A stretch of 64,000 nt of DNA from an uncultured bacterium (GCA_902792085.1 CADAYE010000001.1:185596-249595); one strand, 5' to 3'. Shown: positions 1-7,660, counted from the stretch's first letter. Program-made: numbers and translations. Notes: generated from the letters alone by a model not told the origin.

Positions 1-93
1 AGGGGTAACAACCCATCTCCCTTGGGGGAGAGAAATTTTTATTAATGAACATAGTAAATTTAGAAAAATGAGAGAGAGTTGTGTATTTAGCCT
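1..93. repeat. intergenic repeat copy at window edge
   Basis: This stretch is close to the reverse complement of part of 12899-13050. Both carry a CCCTTGGGGGAGAG-type palindrome next to an AT-rich block that contains AAATTTAGAAAAATGAGAGAG. It belongs to the dispersed intergenic repeats found throughout the window. No coding signal is visible. Confidence 0.55.
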
Positions 94-94
94 G

Positions 95-325
95 TTATAA
101 TCCCTTAAAAATGTCCGAACACTTTACTTTCAACATCCCCAAAATAGGGAATAAATGCCTTTCTAATAAAACCCCATAAGCCTTTCCGTTTTCAATTTTA
201 TAAAGATACGATTTACAAATACCTGTTTTTTGCGATAATTGAGCCACAGTAATATTTCTCTCTTTTCTTGCATTCCTGATTCTATTGCCAAGTGTTTTGA
301 AAAGTCTTTCGTCTTTTTCGTTCGT
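95..325 (-). CDS. small XRE-type helix-turn-helix regulator with ACG in place of a start codon
   Basis: The minus strand has an open frame of about 76 codons with a clear Cro/C1-type HTH: a stretch reading LGNRIRNARKERNITVAQL is followed by SQKTGICKSYLYKIENGKAY, the usual helix 2/helix 3 arrangement and KIENGK signature. The C-terminal end (LKVKCSDIF) is also typical of the family. A good Shine-Dalgarno (AAGGAG) lies five bases before an ACG triplet at 323-325, where ATG would be expected, so this is either a rare ACG start, a point-mutated start or a base error. It is divergent from the HTH gene at 453 and the two share a palindromic spacer. It probably represses its own promoter or its neighbour's; this is inference. 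Confidence 0.45.
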   Translation of the reverse strand, partial: TNEKDERLFKTLGNRIRNARKERNITVAQLSQKTGICKSYLYKIENGKAYGVLLERHLFPILGMLKVKCSDIFKGL

Positions 326-356
326 GTTTTCTCCTTATTATTTTATTTCATTAATA

Positions 357-380
357 TGTCGAGCGACACGATATCATGTC
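357..380. promoter_or_regulatory. palindromic operator candidate between divergent HTH genes
   Basis: Two overlapping dyads lie here. TGTCG-AG-CGACA (357-368) is a perfect inverted repeat. GACAcGATATCaTGTC (365-380) is symmetric except for one central-flanking pair. Such paired dyads between divergent small HTH genes are typical phage-type repressor operators. No binding data support it. Confidence 0.4.
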
Positions 381-394
381 TATATTTTATGTAT

Positions 395-424
395 TTGTTT
401 CATATTTGTCAATAATGCTACAAT
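395..424 (+). promoter_or_regulatory. promoter for the 68-residue HTH gene
   Basis: TTGTTT (395-400) and TACAAT (419-424) are separated by 18 nt. The -10 is preceded by TGC, as in extended -10 promoters. It lies just downstream of the operator dyads and about 29 nt before the ATG at 453. Confidence 0.4.
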
Positions 425-452
425 TTTGTGTCATAAGAAATGGGAGTGAAAT

Positions 453-659
453 ATGTCATCAAAAGAAACAATAAAAATTTTGTTATACAAAAGGGGTATG
501 ACAATCACAAAACTTGCACAAATACTAACAGAAACTACAGGACATAAATATACAAGACAAAGTATTTCAAATAAATTAGCGAGAAACTCTATAAGATATA
601 ATGAAATGGAAATTATTGCAAAAATTCTCAATTATAAAATTGAATTTGTAGATTTATAA
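453..659 (+). CDS. small HTH protein of 68 residues, phage-repressor-like
   Basis: The product is a short basic protein with a helix-turn-helix pattern: KRGMTITKLAQIL, then a longer turn, then YTRQSISNKLARNSIR as recognition helix, and a C-terminal EMEIIAKILNYKIEFVDL that resembles the tail of small regulators in gut bacteria. GGGAGTG lies a few bases before the ATG. It is divergent from the XRE-like gene at 95-325 and followed by the toxin-like unit at 681-877, so it may regulate either. No catalytic domain is present. Its exact target is unknown. Confidence 0.6.
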   Translation: MSSKETIKILLYKRGMTITKLAQILTETTGHKYTRQSISNKLARNSIRYNEMEIIAKILNYKIEFVDL

Positions 660-745
660 AAATCTTTGAAAATTTAATAAAGCAGGGTAACTAAAACCTC
701 CGACACACAACGACCTGTAAAGTTGCAAAAGGTGAAAAGGAGGTG

Positions 746-826
746 ATGGCATTGAACAATATAACAATAAAAGAAGCCCTAACACTCATAGGACTTCTTT
801 TACAAATTGTATCTGTGTTATTGTAG
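746..826 (+). CDS. toxin-like hydrophobic micro-peptide (24-26 residues)
   Basis: A very strong Shine-Dalgarno (AAAAGGAGG, 735-743) precedes ATG at 746 and TTG at 752. The spacing favours TTG (8 nt), giving 24 residues; ATG would give 26. The peptide has a polar N-terminus (NNITIKEA) and then one hydrophobic helix rich in Leu, Ile and Val up to the stop. Length, layout and the EALTLIGLL-like start of the helix resemble the Hol-Tox/TxpA-like group of membrane-acting type I toxins. A leader peptide or a chance ORF are alternatives, but the ribosome site and RNA structure argue for translation. No toxicity can be shown from sequence. Confidence 0.45.
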   Translation: MALNNITIKEALTLIGLLLQIVSVLL

Positions 827-832
827 TTGCAT

Positions 833-877
833 AGTCGGTTAAACTTTCGCGGAGTTTGACCGACTCCCTGCTTTTTT
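833..877 (+). terminator. intrinsic terminator of the toxin-like unit
   Basis: AGTCGGTTAAACT (833-845) pairs with AGTTTGACCGACT (853-865) through one G-U pair, with a 7-nt loop. It is followed by CCCTGC and a run of six T. It separates the small unit from rnhA. Confidence 0.7.
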
Positions 878-927
878 ATTATAAACTATTATTATACGAA
901 TTTCAAGTGCGATAAAAGGAAAATAAA

Positions 928-1395
928 ATGTTAGTAAAAATATATACGGACGGAGCATGTTCGGGAAACCCCGGCAAAGGGGGATACGGAACAATTTTAA
1001 TGGCGCAGGATGAAGCGGGAAATATTCATAAAAAAGAACTCACACAAGGGTTTAAAAACACTACAAACAACAGGATGGAACTTCTTGCCGCTATTGTAGG
1101 ACTTGAAGCGCTTAAAAAACCATGTGATGTTGAACTCACATCAGATTCAAAATATCTTGTAGATGCGTTTAATCAAAAATGGATTGACGGATGGATTAAA
1201 AAAGGCTGGAAAAATTCTCAAAAAGAACCGGTCAAGAACCGTGATTTGTGGGAACGGTTATTAAAAGCAAAAGAACCTCACAATGTCAAATTTATTTGGA
1301 TAAAAGGACATGCCGGTCATGAATTTAACGAGCGTTGCGACCGTATGGCTGTTGAATCAGCAAACAGCGGCAATTTGCTTGAAGATAAATTTTAA
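928..1395 (+). CDS. rnhA: ribonuclease HI
   Basis: The 155-residue protein is a full-length RNase HI, which cleaves the RNA strand of RNA-DNA hybrids in primer removal and R-loop clearance. It starts with YTDGACSGNPGKGGYG (first catalytic Asp), and has NNRMELLAAI (catalytic Glu), LTSDSKYLVDAF (second Asp) and GHAGHEFNERCDRMA (last Asp and the basic-loop His). AAAAGG lies before the ATG. Its last four bases overlap the stop of the convergent thioredoxin-like gene. Family assignment is secure. Confidence 0.95.
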   Translation: MLVKIYTDGACSGNPGKGGYGTILMAQDEAGNIHKKELTQGFKNTTNNRMELLAAIVGLEALKKPCDVELTSDSKYLVDAFNQKWIDGWIKKGWKNSQKEPVKNRDLWERLLKAKEPHNVKFIWIKGHAGHEFNERCDRMAVESANSGNLLEDKF

Positions 1396-1694
1396 ACATA
1401 TTTCATCAATACATTAAGCAATTCACTTTTTTTGTGAAATCCGGAGAATTTTGCAATTTTTTTACCGTCTTTAAATAAAATAAAAGTCGGATAACCGTCT
1501 ATTTGATATTTGCTTACAATATTTGGACTTTCATCACCATCAACAATACCGATTCTTATATCAGAATTTTCAAATTCTTGAAGTTCAATTCTTTGTTTCA
1601 TGCAATAAGTACACCAAGTTGCATAAAATTCTATGAGTTTCAAGCCTGATTCTATTTCATTGTCAAAATTTTGTTCATTTAATTCAATAATCAT
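1392..1694 (-). CDS. thioredoxin-fold protein
   Basis: The 100-residue protein has the thioredoxin fold: an N-terminal IIELNEQNF strand, active site FYATWCTYC (CTYC rather than the classical CGPC), and the cis-proline loop IDGYPTFILFKDGKK. It would act as a cytoplasmic disulfide reductase or a specialised relative, since the CxxC dipeptide tunes redox potential. There is no signal peptide. The ATG at 1694 is chosen because GAGG lies five bases upstream; a GTG two codons earlier lacks spacing. It is convergent with rnhA with a 4-bp overlap of the coding ends. Confidence 0.85.
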   Translation of the reverse strand: MIIELNEQNFDNEIESGLKLIEFYATWCTYCMKQRIELQEFENSDIRIGIVDGDESPNIVSKYQIDGYPTFILFKDGKKIAKFSGFHKKSELLNVLMKYV

Positions 1695-1771
1695 AAACAC
1701 CTCATATAAACATTATACATGTTATTACAGTTAACAAACTTGCTCTACAGGACCCTCCAGTTAGGGGTATT

Positions 1772-1873
1772 TTAGGATACAAAAGAGACTTCTTGTTTAC
1801 TTTTAATCAGCCAAGAAATAAATGCATTGCCTTCATCTGAAAGGTTTAGCAGAGGGCGCAGATTTTTGAGCAT
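1772..1873 (-). pseudogene. possible gene relic, 33 codons
   Basis: The 319-nt gap between the thioredoxin-like gene and ftsH holds one minus-strand frame reading MLKNLRPLLNLSDEG and ending FISWLIKSKQEVSFVS. Its residue composition looks protein-like and it has a stop just upstream of the ATG, as if it were the C-terminal stump of a longer gene. No ribosome site is evident. It may be chance. The rest of the gap holds only the ftsH promoter. Confidence 0.2.
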
Positions 1874-1939
1874 AGCGAATTATATCTGCGAGTGAGGTTT
1901 GAATTAATATAACCGTCCCTAAAGATAATATTGTTTATG

Positions 1940-1968
1940 TATACATTTTTATCTTTTTAAGTTATAAT
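1940..1968 (+). promoter_or_regulatory. promoter for ftsH
   Basis: TATACA (1940-1945) and TATAAT (1963-1968) lie 17 nt apart, with a perfect -10. The predicted start is about 40 nt upstream of the ftsH ATG. Confidence 0.45.
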
Positions 1969-2013
1969 TTTAACGGTAATAAACAGTTTTATTTTTGGAA
2001 AGGTTATATATTT

Positions 2014-3912
2014 ATGAATAAAAGTCAGTCAACGGGGTTATATGTGATACTTGCGATTATTGTTGCGGTGTTTTTATCAACAATTTTTATGACAGGACCT
2101 GTTACAAACACATCAGAAATATCTTATACAAAATTTTTATCAATGCTTGAAAATAAAGAGTTTTCCCGTATTGAAAAATATGATGATATGATTATTGCAG
2201 TCCCGATTGCTCAGCCAAAACAGGCAGAAAAATCAAAAGAAGATGCGATTAATTCTCCTTTTTTATTGCCTGACAATACAAACGGACAGGCTCCGTTGTT
2301 TCAGTATAAAGTTCAAATTCCTTCAAAAGACGAAACGCTTATGGATAAGTTGAACGCATCAGGCGCTGATATTACTGTCAAAAAGGCGCAGGAATCAGGG
2401 CAGTTGCTCGGTAATATTGGAACAGGTTTAATTGTTCTTTTTGCGATTATTTCGCTTGCGTTGATGTTTAAAGCCATACAGGCAGGTGGTTCTCAAGCAA
2501 TGTCGTTTGGAAAAAGTAAAGCAAAAATGCTTTTAGACAGCAAAGTTAAGACAACTTTTAAAGATGTTGCAGGGATTGATGAGGAGAAAAAAGAACTTGA
2601 AGAAATCGTTGATTTTCTCAAAAACGGTGAAAAATATATGAAACTCGGGGCAAAAATTCCAAAAGGAGTGTTGCTTGTAGGTCCTCCGGGAACAGGTAAA
2701 ACATTGATGGCAAAAGCAGTTGCGGGCGAAGCAAATGTTCCTTTCTTCTCAATTTCAGGGTCTGATTTTGTTGAAATGTTCGTCGGTGTCGGTGCAAGTC
2801 GTGTAAGAGATTTGTTTGAACAGGCTAAAAAACATCAGCCTTGTATTATATTTATTGATGAAATAGATGCTGTTGGTCGTCAACGCGGCGCAGGTTTAGG
2901 TGGCGGGCATGATGAAAGAGAACAAACTTTAAACCAGTTGCTTGTCGAAATGGATGGTTTTGATGCAAATACAAATATTATTGTTATTGCGGCAACAAAC
3001 AGACCTGATATTTTGGATAATGCACTTTTGCGCCCCGGTCGTTTTGACAGACAAATTTATATCAATGCTCCTGATGTTAAAGGTCGTGAACAAATTTTAG
3101 AGGTTCATGCAAAAAATAAAAAACTTGACAGTGATGTTGATTTGAAAATTCTTGCAAAGCGTACTCCTGGGTTTACGGGTGCTGATTTGCAGAACTTGTT
3201 AAATGAATCTGCACTTCTTGCTGCGCGTAAAAATAAAGACAAAATAAGTATGGAAGATGTTGATGTTTCAATTGATCGTGTAATAGCGGGTGTTGAGAAA
3301 AAAAGCAGAGTTTTGACTGATAAAGATAAAGAACTAACTTCGTATCACGAAGTAGGACACGCTTTGATAGACAAACTTTTGCCTGATGCAAACGAACTTC
3401 ATAAGGTCTCAATTATCCCCCGTGGTATGGCTTTGGGTGTAACTTGGACAAGACCGAAAGATGAAAGTGTTCATGTAAGTAAAGCAAAATTATTGGCAAA
3501 AATTGCCGTTTCATTAGGCGGTCGTGCTGCAGAAGAAATTGTTTACGGCAAAAATGAAGTTTCAACCGGTGCTTCACAGGATTTAATAAATGTAACAGAT
3601 ATGGCTCGTAAGATGGTTACGGCATGGGGCATGTCAGAAAAATTAGGTCCCATGGCGTATGGCAAAAATCAGGAAAATGTCTTTATGGGCAGAGATTTTG
3701 GGCATCAGAGAGATTACTCTGAGCAAATCGCTTATGAAATAGATGAAGAAATTAAAAATATTGTTGAAGAAAGATACGAACTTGCAAAGAGATTATTAAC
3801 CGAAAATCGTGATATGCTCGAAGCGATTTCAAAAGAACTTTTAGACAAAGAAACTATTGATGAGCAGGAATTTGCACAAATTATGGACAGGGTGAAAAAC
3901 TCAAGAGCATAA
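2014..3912 (+). CDS. ftsH: ATP-dependent zinc metalloprotease FtsH
   Basis: The 632-residue membrane AAA+ protease degrades damaged or regulatory membrane and soluble proteins. It has an N-terminal transmembrane helix (about residues 7-27), a periplasmic domain, a second helix (about 130-155), an AAA module with Walker A GPPGTGKT and Walker [12 protein letters not shown], the second region of homology [20 protein letters not shown], and a protease domain with HEVGH zinc motif. Length is normal. GGAAAGG lies upstream of the ATG. It is followed after 3 nt by the CFeSP-like pair, probably co-transcribed. Confidence 0.97.
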   Translation: MNKSQSTGLYVILAIIVAVFLSTIFMTGPVTNTSEISYTKFLSMLENKEFSRIEKYDDMIIAVPIAQPKQAEKSKEDAINSPFLLPDNTNGQAPLFQYKVQIPSKDETLMDKLNASGADITVKKAQESGQLLGNIGTGLIVLFAIISLALMFKAIQAGGSQAMSFGKSKAKMLLDSKVKTTFKDVAGIDEEKKELEEIVDFLKNGEKYMKLGAKIPKGVLLVGPPGTGKTLMAKAVAGEANVPFFSISGSDFVEMFVGVGASRVRDLFEQAKKHQPCIIFIDEIDAVGRQRGAGLGGGHDEREQTLNQLLVEMDGFDANTNIIVIAATNRPDILDNALLRPGRFDRQIYINAPDVKGREQILEVHAKNKKLDSDVDLKILAKRTPGFTGADLQNLLNESALLAARKNKDKISMEDVDVSIDRVIAGVEKKSRVLTDKDKELTSYHEVGHALIDKLLPDANELHKVSIIPRGMALGVTWTRPKDESVHVSKAKLLAKIAVSLGGRAAEEIVYGKNEVSTGASQDLINVTDMARKMVTAWGMSEKLGPMAYGKNQENVFMGRDFGHQRDYSEQIAYEIDEEIKNIVEERYELAKRLLTENRDMLEAISKELLDKETIDEQEFAQIMDRVKNSRA

Positions 3913-3915
3913 TTC

Positions 3916-4596
3916 ATGATTAATGTAAATAATAAATCAAAATTAATTGCATTAAATATAAATGCAGACAATCAACCTTTGAACAAGGTTGATTGTGATA
4001 TTTTGGCATTGAAATTTGATGAAAATATTGAAAAGTCAAAGGAATTATTTAAAAATATATTGCCTAAAATAAATAAACCGCTTATGCTTTGCGGATGCGG
4101 GAAAGATGATGCTGACAGGATTTTGCTTCCAGAACTTGTCAAAATTGCTGATAGAGAATGTATTATTTCTTATGTAACAGAAAAAACTTACAAAGATATT
4201 ATTCCGCCTGTAATTCAGGGTGGTCATCACGTTGTTTTAAAAACACCTATTGATATAAATTTAGCCAAGGAACTCAATATTTTGTGTATAGATATGGGGT
4301 TAGACAAGAGTAAAATACTTATGAATACTGATATTGGCGGACTTGGTTACGGGTATGAGTACGGTTACAGTATAATGGAAAAAATTCGTCTTGAAAGTGA
4401 AGATGAGTATTTGAATTTGCCGTTAATCAGTGAAGCGGGGTTAGAATCTTTAAAGACAAAAGAGGCAAAATATGGCGGTGAAAAGCGTGCAAGAATGATA
4501 GAACTCACTGCGGTATCCGGTGCATTGGCTGCAGGTGCAAATGTTGTTGTAGTCAAAAATCCCGATAATGTTGGTGTAATTCGAGGGCTTTTGTAG
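3916..4596 (+). CDS. corrinoid/iron-sulfur protein small-subunit-like TIM barrel (AcsD/CdhD family)
   Basis: The 226-residue protein resembles the delta/small subunit of the acetyl-CoA decarbonylase/synthase complex, whose TIM barrel carries or supports the methyl-corrinoid in the Wood-Ljungdahl pathway. Supporting stretches are PLMLCGCGKDDADRILLPEL, the central ILMNTDIGGLGYGYEYGYS and the C-terminal ARMIELTAVSGALAAGANVV. It is shorter than classical CdhD (usually 300 or more). It begins 3 nt after ftsH and ends 1 nt before the partner subunit gene, so the two are translationally linked. No acetyl-CoA synthase, CO dehydrogenase or methyltransferase gene lies in the window. Function outside that complex is possible. 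Confidence 0.7.
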   Translation: MINVNNKSKLIALNINADNQPLNKVDCDILALKFDENIEKSKELFKNILPKINKPLMLCGCGKDDADRILLPELVKIADRECIISYVTEKTYKDIIPPVIQGGHHVVLKTPIDINLAKELNILCIDMGLDKSKILMNTDIGGLGYGYEYGYSIMEKIRLESEDEYLNLPLISEAGLESLKTKEAKYGGEKRARMIELTAVSGALAAGANVVVVKNPDNVGVIRGLL

Positions 4597-4597
4597 T

Positions 4598-5845
4598 ATG
4601 GAAATGACAGGGTTACAAATTTTTAAATATATGCCTGCTGCAAAAAAACTTCCGCAAAGTAATTGCAAAGAGTGCGGTTGTCCGACTTGTATGGTTTATT
4701 CTCTTAAACTTGCAAAACAACAGATTGAAATTGATAAATGCCCTTATGTTTGTGAGGAATTAAGACAAAATTACTGCAAAAGTTTAAAACATCCGCAAAA
4801 TACCGTTGAAATCGGGGATTTAAAAATTGGCGGCGAGAATGTTTTGTATCGTCATGAAAAAACTTTTATAAACCCCACAACTATAGCGGTCATGGTTGAC
4901 TGCTCAAAACCTGATTACGAAGAAAAAATCAAAAAAATCTGTGAATTTGAATATACACATGTCGGACAAACTTTTGGGGTTGATTTAATTATTTTGAAAA
5001 ATACCTCCAAAAAAATCCTTTATAATTGGGAAATGCCGGAGGCAAAGAAGATAAATTGTTTAACCCCTCACCCTTCCCCTTCCCCTTCCCCTTCCCCTTT
5101 GGGAGAGGAAACAGTTGCAGGCGAATTTGTGAGCCGTGCAAATGCGGGTGAGGGTAGTGTTATGGTTTCTTATGAACAATTACAGGCATTAGACTTAAAT
5201 ATTATTGAGGAACAAGACTTTCATACTACAAAAAAATATTTAATAGATACAAGAAAAAGGGCAATATTGTATAAAGACGAAGCTTGTTCTGCGCCTGTTT
5301 GTGTTGTTATGAAAAATGATGATATTTATAGTCAATGCGCAAGAGCAAGTTATTATTTGTGTAAATATGCTAATATGCTAATTTTTGAGGAGTTTGACAA
5401 AGATTTATTTTCAATATTACTAACATTAAGACATAATATTTTTACTGATCCTCAAAAGACTTTACAGGTTGATTCGGGTCTATATAAATACAATAATCCC
5501 GATGAAAATTCTATTATTTTTATGACCACAAATTTTGCGCTGACCTATTTTGCAGTCGCAAATGAACTTGAAAATCTTGATGTTCCGACATATCTGATAA
5601 TTGTTCCTGCTGACGGAATGAGCGTTTTGACAGCGTGGTCGGCACAGACATTCACTCCTGAAATCGTGTCAAAATTTTTGGATGAACTTGATATAAAAAA
5701 TAAAATCAAAACCCGAAGGATTATTATTCCGGGGCTTGTGTCGGATATGATAGAAGAACTGAACGCACAATGTCCCGATTTTGAATTTGTCGAAGGCACA
5801 AAAGATGCTTCTGATATTGCGGAGTTTGTGAAAAAGTTGCAATAA
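4598..5845 (+). CDS. corrinoid/iron-sulfur protein large-subunit-like protein (AcsC/CdhE family) with in-frame repeat insertion
   Basis: The 415-residue protein opens with a four-cysteine Fe-S domain: NCKECGCPTC, then CPYV at about residue 48, the pattern of the gamma/large subunit of the corrinoid iron-sulfur protein. A TIM-barrel-like region follows (for example TIAVMVDCSKPDYEEKI), then a C-terminal part with LTAWSAQTFTPEIVSKFL, as in the corrinoid-binding end of the family. In the middle, residues about 157-190 are a low-complexity run starting LTPHPSPSPSPSPLGEE that comes from a REP-like DNA palindrome inserted in frame. Whether the protein still works is unknown. It pairs with the gene just upstream. 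Confidence 0.75.
   Translation: MEMTGLQIFKYMPAAKKLPQSNCKECGCPTCMVYSLKLAKQQIEIDKCPYVCEELRQNYCKSLKHPQNTVEIGDLKIGGENVLYRHEKTFINPTTIAVMVDCSKPDYEEKIKKICEFEYTHVGQTFGVDLIILKNTSKKILYNWEMPEAKKINCLTPHPSPSPSPSPLGEETVAGEFVSRANAGEGSVMVSYEQLQALDLNIIEEQDFHTTKKYLIDTRKRAILYKDEACSAPVCVVMKNDDIYSQCARASYYLCKYANMLIFEEFDKDLFSILLTLRHNIFTDPQKTLQVDSGLYKYNNPDENSIIFMTTNFALTYFAVANELENLDVPTYLIIVPADGMSVLTAWSAQTFTPEIVSKFLDELDIKNKIKTRRIIIPGLVSDMIEELNAQCPDFEFVEGTKDASDIAEFVKKLQ
5065..5160. repeat. REP-like palindrome inserted in frame, with CCCTTC hexamer tandem
   Basis: The insert begins CCCCTCACCC and ends GCGGGTGAGGGTAG, the same inverted boundary as the intergenic repeats at 23147, 24040, 32762 and 55053. Inside it a CCCTTC hexamer is repeated about five times before TTTGGGAGAGG. 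Hexamer copy changes would keep the frame. It lies inside the CdhE-like gene. Confidence 0.75.
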
Positions 5846-5849
5846 GGGT

Positions 5850-5866
5850 GATAATATAGTTTATGT
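5850..5866. repeat. solo end of a MITE-like element
   Basis: Seventeen bases here (GATAATATAGTTTATGT) are identical to the outer right end of the element at 51523-51898. No second end was found nearby. The rest of the 150-nt spacer is AT-rich without a gene. Confidence 0.4.
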
Positions 5867-5998
5867 GAATAGTGAATTGTCCTTTACAAATTTTATTGTC
5901 ATAAAGGTGCAAAATTACCGTAAAAAACTATTTACAATTCACGACTCACAATTCACGAATTTTTAAAGGTCTTACTGTCTTATTGTCACAATACCTTA

Positions 5999-6655
5999 TT
6001 ATCTTTTCTGGGAAGCAATAAATTTTACTGCTTCATTTGATGGTACAGCAAAGCCGATTCCGATATTTGAAATGTTATGGTCAGGGTTATAAATTGATTG
6101 GCTTATCCCTATGACTTCGCCTGTAGAATTGAGTATCGGACCGCCCGAGCATCCGGGGTTAATGGCAGCATCAGTCTGAAAACGGTTTTTTACATAATCA
6201 ATTCTTGATATTATTCCTTGTGTAAGCGTATTTGAAAATCCAAACGGATTGCCGATAGAAAGGACTTTTTGTCCTACTCTTACTTCTTCACTGTCTCCAA
6301 ATGATACGGTTGAAAGTTTTTCATTCGGTTCAATTTTTAAAAGAGCCAAATCTCTTGAATCTTTCATTTTTGCCATTAATTTTGCTTTGTAGGTTTGACC
6401 GTTTGAGGTGGTGACATCAATGGTTTTTGCGCCTTCAACAACATGCCATCCTGTCAGGATTTGTCCGTCAGTTGTGATTATACAGCCTGTCCCTTCCGAA
6501 ACTCCGTCACTAAGTTGTGCGACAACAGACACGATTGCAGGCGAAATTTTTTCGTAAACATTGATATTTATAAGTTCGTCTTTGTCGTAGTGTTGTGCGT
6601 AACCGGGAGTACAAAGACCAAATATTATTGCTAATGTTGTTATAATTTTTTTCAT
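5999..6655 (-). CDS. secreted trypsin-like serine protease, HtrA family without PDZ domain
   Basis: The 218-residue product has a signal peptide (MKKIITTLAIIFGLCTPGYAQ) and a single chymotrypsin-like domain. Catalytic residues are visible: His in TGWHVVEGA, Asp in DSRDLALLK and Ser in NPGCSGGPILN. Two motifs deviate from the usual family: GWHVV instead of T/SNHVV and GCSGG instead of GNSGG. It ends at the point where DegP/DegQ proteins would begin their PDZ domains, so it resembles the short periplasmic trypsin-like proteases. It probably acts in envelope protein quality control. It is divergent from ycf23. Confidence 0.85.
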   Translation of the reverse strand: MKKIITTLAIIFGLCTPGYAQHYDKDELININVYEKISPAIVSVVAQLSDGVSEGTGCIITTDGQILTGWHVVEGAKTIDVTTSNGQTYKAKLMAKMKDSRDLALLKIEPNEKLSTVSFGDSEEVRVGQKVLSIGNPFGFSNTLTQGIISRIDYVKNRFQTDAAINPGCSGGPILNSTGEVIGISQSIYNPDHNISNIGIGFAVPSNEAVKFIASQKR

Positions 6656-6741
6656 TGTATATTTACCTTATTCACTTAACTAACTTTACTTTTGTTTATG
6701 GTTTATCGTATTCTCCGATTTGTTTACGGCAAATAGCGTTC

Positions 6742-6770
6742 TTGCAAATATTAAAATAATAATGTATAAT
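6742..6770 (+). promoter_or_regulatory. promoter for ycf23
   Basis: TTGCAA (6742-6747) and TATAAT (6765-6770) are exactly 17 nt apart. The leader to the ATG at 6843 is about 65 nt and contains a GTAGGTTGGG repeat piece and a good AAAAGGAG ribosome site. Confidence 0.6.
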
Positions 6771-6842
6771 TGGCTTGTTAGTTGAAAAATAAATGTAGGT
6801 TGGGTAAACTTGCTCAACATGAAATTATAAAAGGAGAAAATT

Positions 6843-7601
6843 ATGTCAAGAATTGATTTATTCAAACATCATTTGGAAGAAAAAAGAGCAGTAAAAGTTA
6901 TCGCAGGTATTGATAATTTTGATATCGAAAATATTAAAAAAGTAGTATCTTCTGCAGAAAAATCAGGCGCAAGTGCAGTTGATATCTGTGCAAGAGAAGA
7001 TATTATTCGTGAAGTTCGTTCAATGACTGATATGCCGATTTTTGTATCATCAGTTGTTCCATCTGAACTTGCAAGAGCAGTTGAACTTGGCGCAGATGGT
7101 CTTGAAGTAGGAAATTTTGATACATTATATAAAGAAGGTCGTTCATTCAGCGCACAAGAAGTTTTGGACATCGTTAAAGAAACAAAATCTTTAATTGGAG
7201 ATAGCGATATATTTTTCTGTGTTACTGTTCCGGGTGAAATTTCTACCGCAGAACAAATTGAACTTGCTCATCATTTAGAAGAAATGGGTATTGATTTAAT
7301 CCAAACAGAAGGACATTATCACGCAAATTCTGAAATGACAGGTGCAAGAGCATTGATGGACAGAGCAGAATTGACTATTTCAAATACAATTGAACTTTGC
7401 AGAAATGTTGAAATCCCTGTTATGACAGCAACAGGAATTAACCCGACAACTGCACCGTTTGCTTTTGCAGCAGGTGCAAGTGCAATCGGTTGCGGTTCTT
7501 GTATCAATAAGTTATCATCAGAACTTTCTATGATGGCTACAATTTCTGCATTAGTTGAAATTGCTCAAAGAAATGCAGTTAAAGTTCCGGAATTGGTATA
7601 A
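6843..7601 (+). CDS. ycf23: Ycf23 / DUF561 TIM-barrel protein
   Basis: The 252-residue protein matches the Ycf23 (DUF561) family of cyanobacteria and red-algal plastids. Recognisable stretches are KVIAGIDNFDIENIKKV near the N-terminus, SGASAVDIC, LGADGLEVGNFDTLYKEGR, and the late barrel glycines in ATGINPTTAPFAFAAGASA followed by IGCGSCINKL. Its biochemical role is not established; an NAD/phosphate-binding barrel is likely. Its presence is one of the best links of this genome to the cyanobacterial line. It has its own promoter and a perfect hairpin terminator, so it is monocistronic. Confidence 0.85.
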   Translation: MSRIDLFKHHLEEKRAVKVIAGIDNFDIENIKKVVSSAEKSGASAVDICAREDIIREVRSMTDMPIFVSSVVPSELARAVELGADGLEVGNFDTLYKEGRSFSAQEVLDIVKETKSLIGDSDIFFCVTVPGEISTAEQIELAHHLEEMGIDLIQTEGHYHANSEMTGARALMDRAELTISNTIELCRNVEIPVMTATGINPTTAPFAFAAGASAIGCGSCINKLSSELSMMATISALVEIAQRNAVKVPELV

Positions 7602-7616
7602 CTTAAAAGATTTAAA

Positions 7617-7651
7617 AAGTCGTTTGACAGTTTGTCAAACGACTTTTTTTG
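7617..7651 (+). terminator. intrinsic terminator of ycf23
   Basis: AAGTCGTTTGACA (7617-7629) and TGTCAAACGACTT (7633-7645) form a perfect 13-bp stem with a 3-nt loop, followed by T residues. The descending arm also contains the -35 hexamer of the next gene. Confidence 0.9.
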
Positions 7652-7660
7652 TGCTATATT
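7632..7660 (+). promoter_or_regulatory. promoter for first mlaE, -35 inside a terminator stem
   Basis: TTGTCA (7632-7637) and TATATT (7655-7660) are 17 nt apart. The -10 ends 8 nt before the ATG at 7669, leaving room for almost no leader and no Shine-Dalgarno. The transcript is probably leaderless. Confidence 0.6.

Larger units (their letters stand above)
681..877 (+). ncRNA. structured transcript resembling a type I toxin mRNA
   Basis: The unit has the architecture of a self-sequestered type I toxin mRNA. AGCAGGG at 681-687 is complementary to CCCTGCT at 866-872, which would join 5' and 3' ends. ACCTCC at 696-701 is complementary to the Shine-Dalgarno GGAGGT at 739-744. Between them lies a 24-26 codon hydrophobic peptide, and the unit ends in a strong intrinsic terminator. 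Transcript ends are inferred, and no antisense RNA promoter was identified with confidence. Confidence 0.4.
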
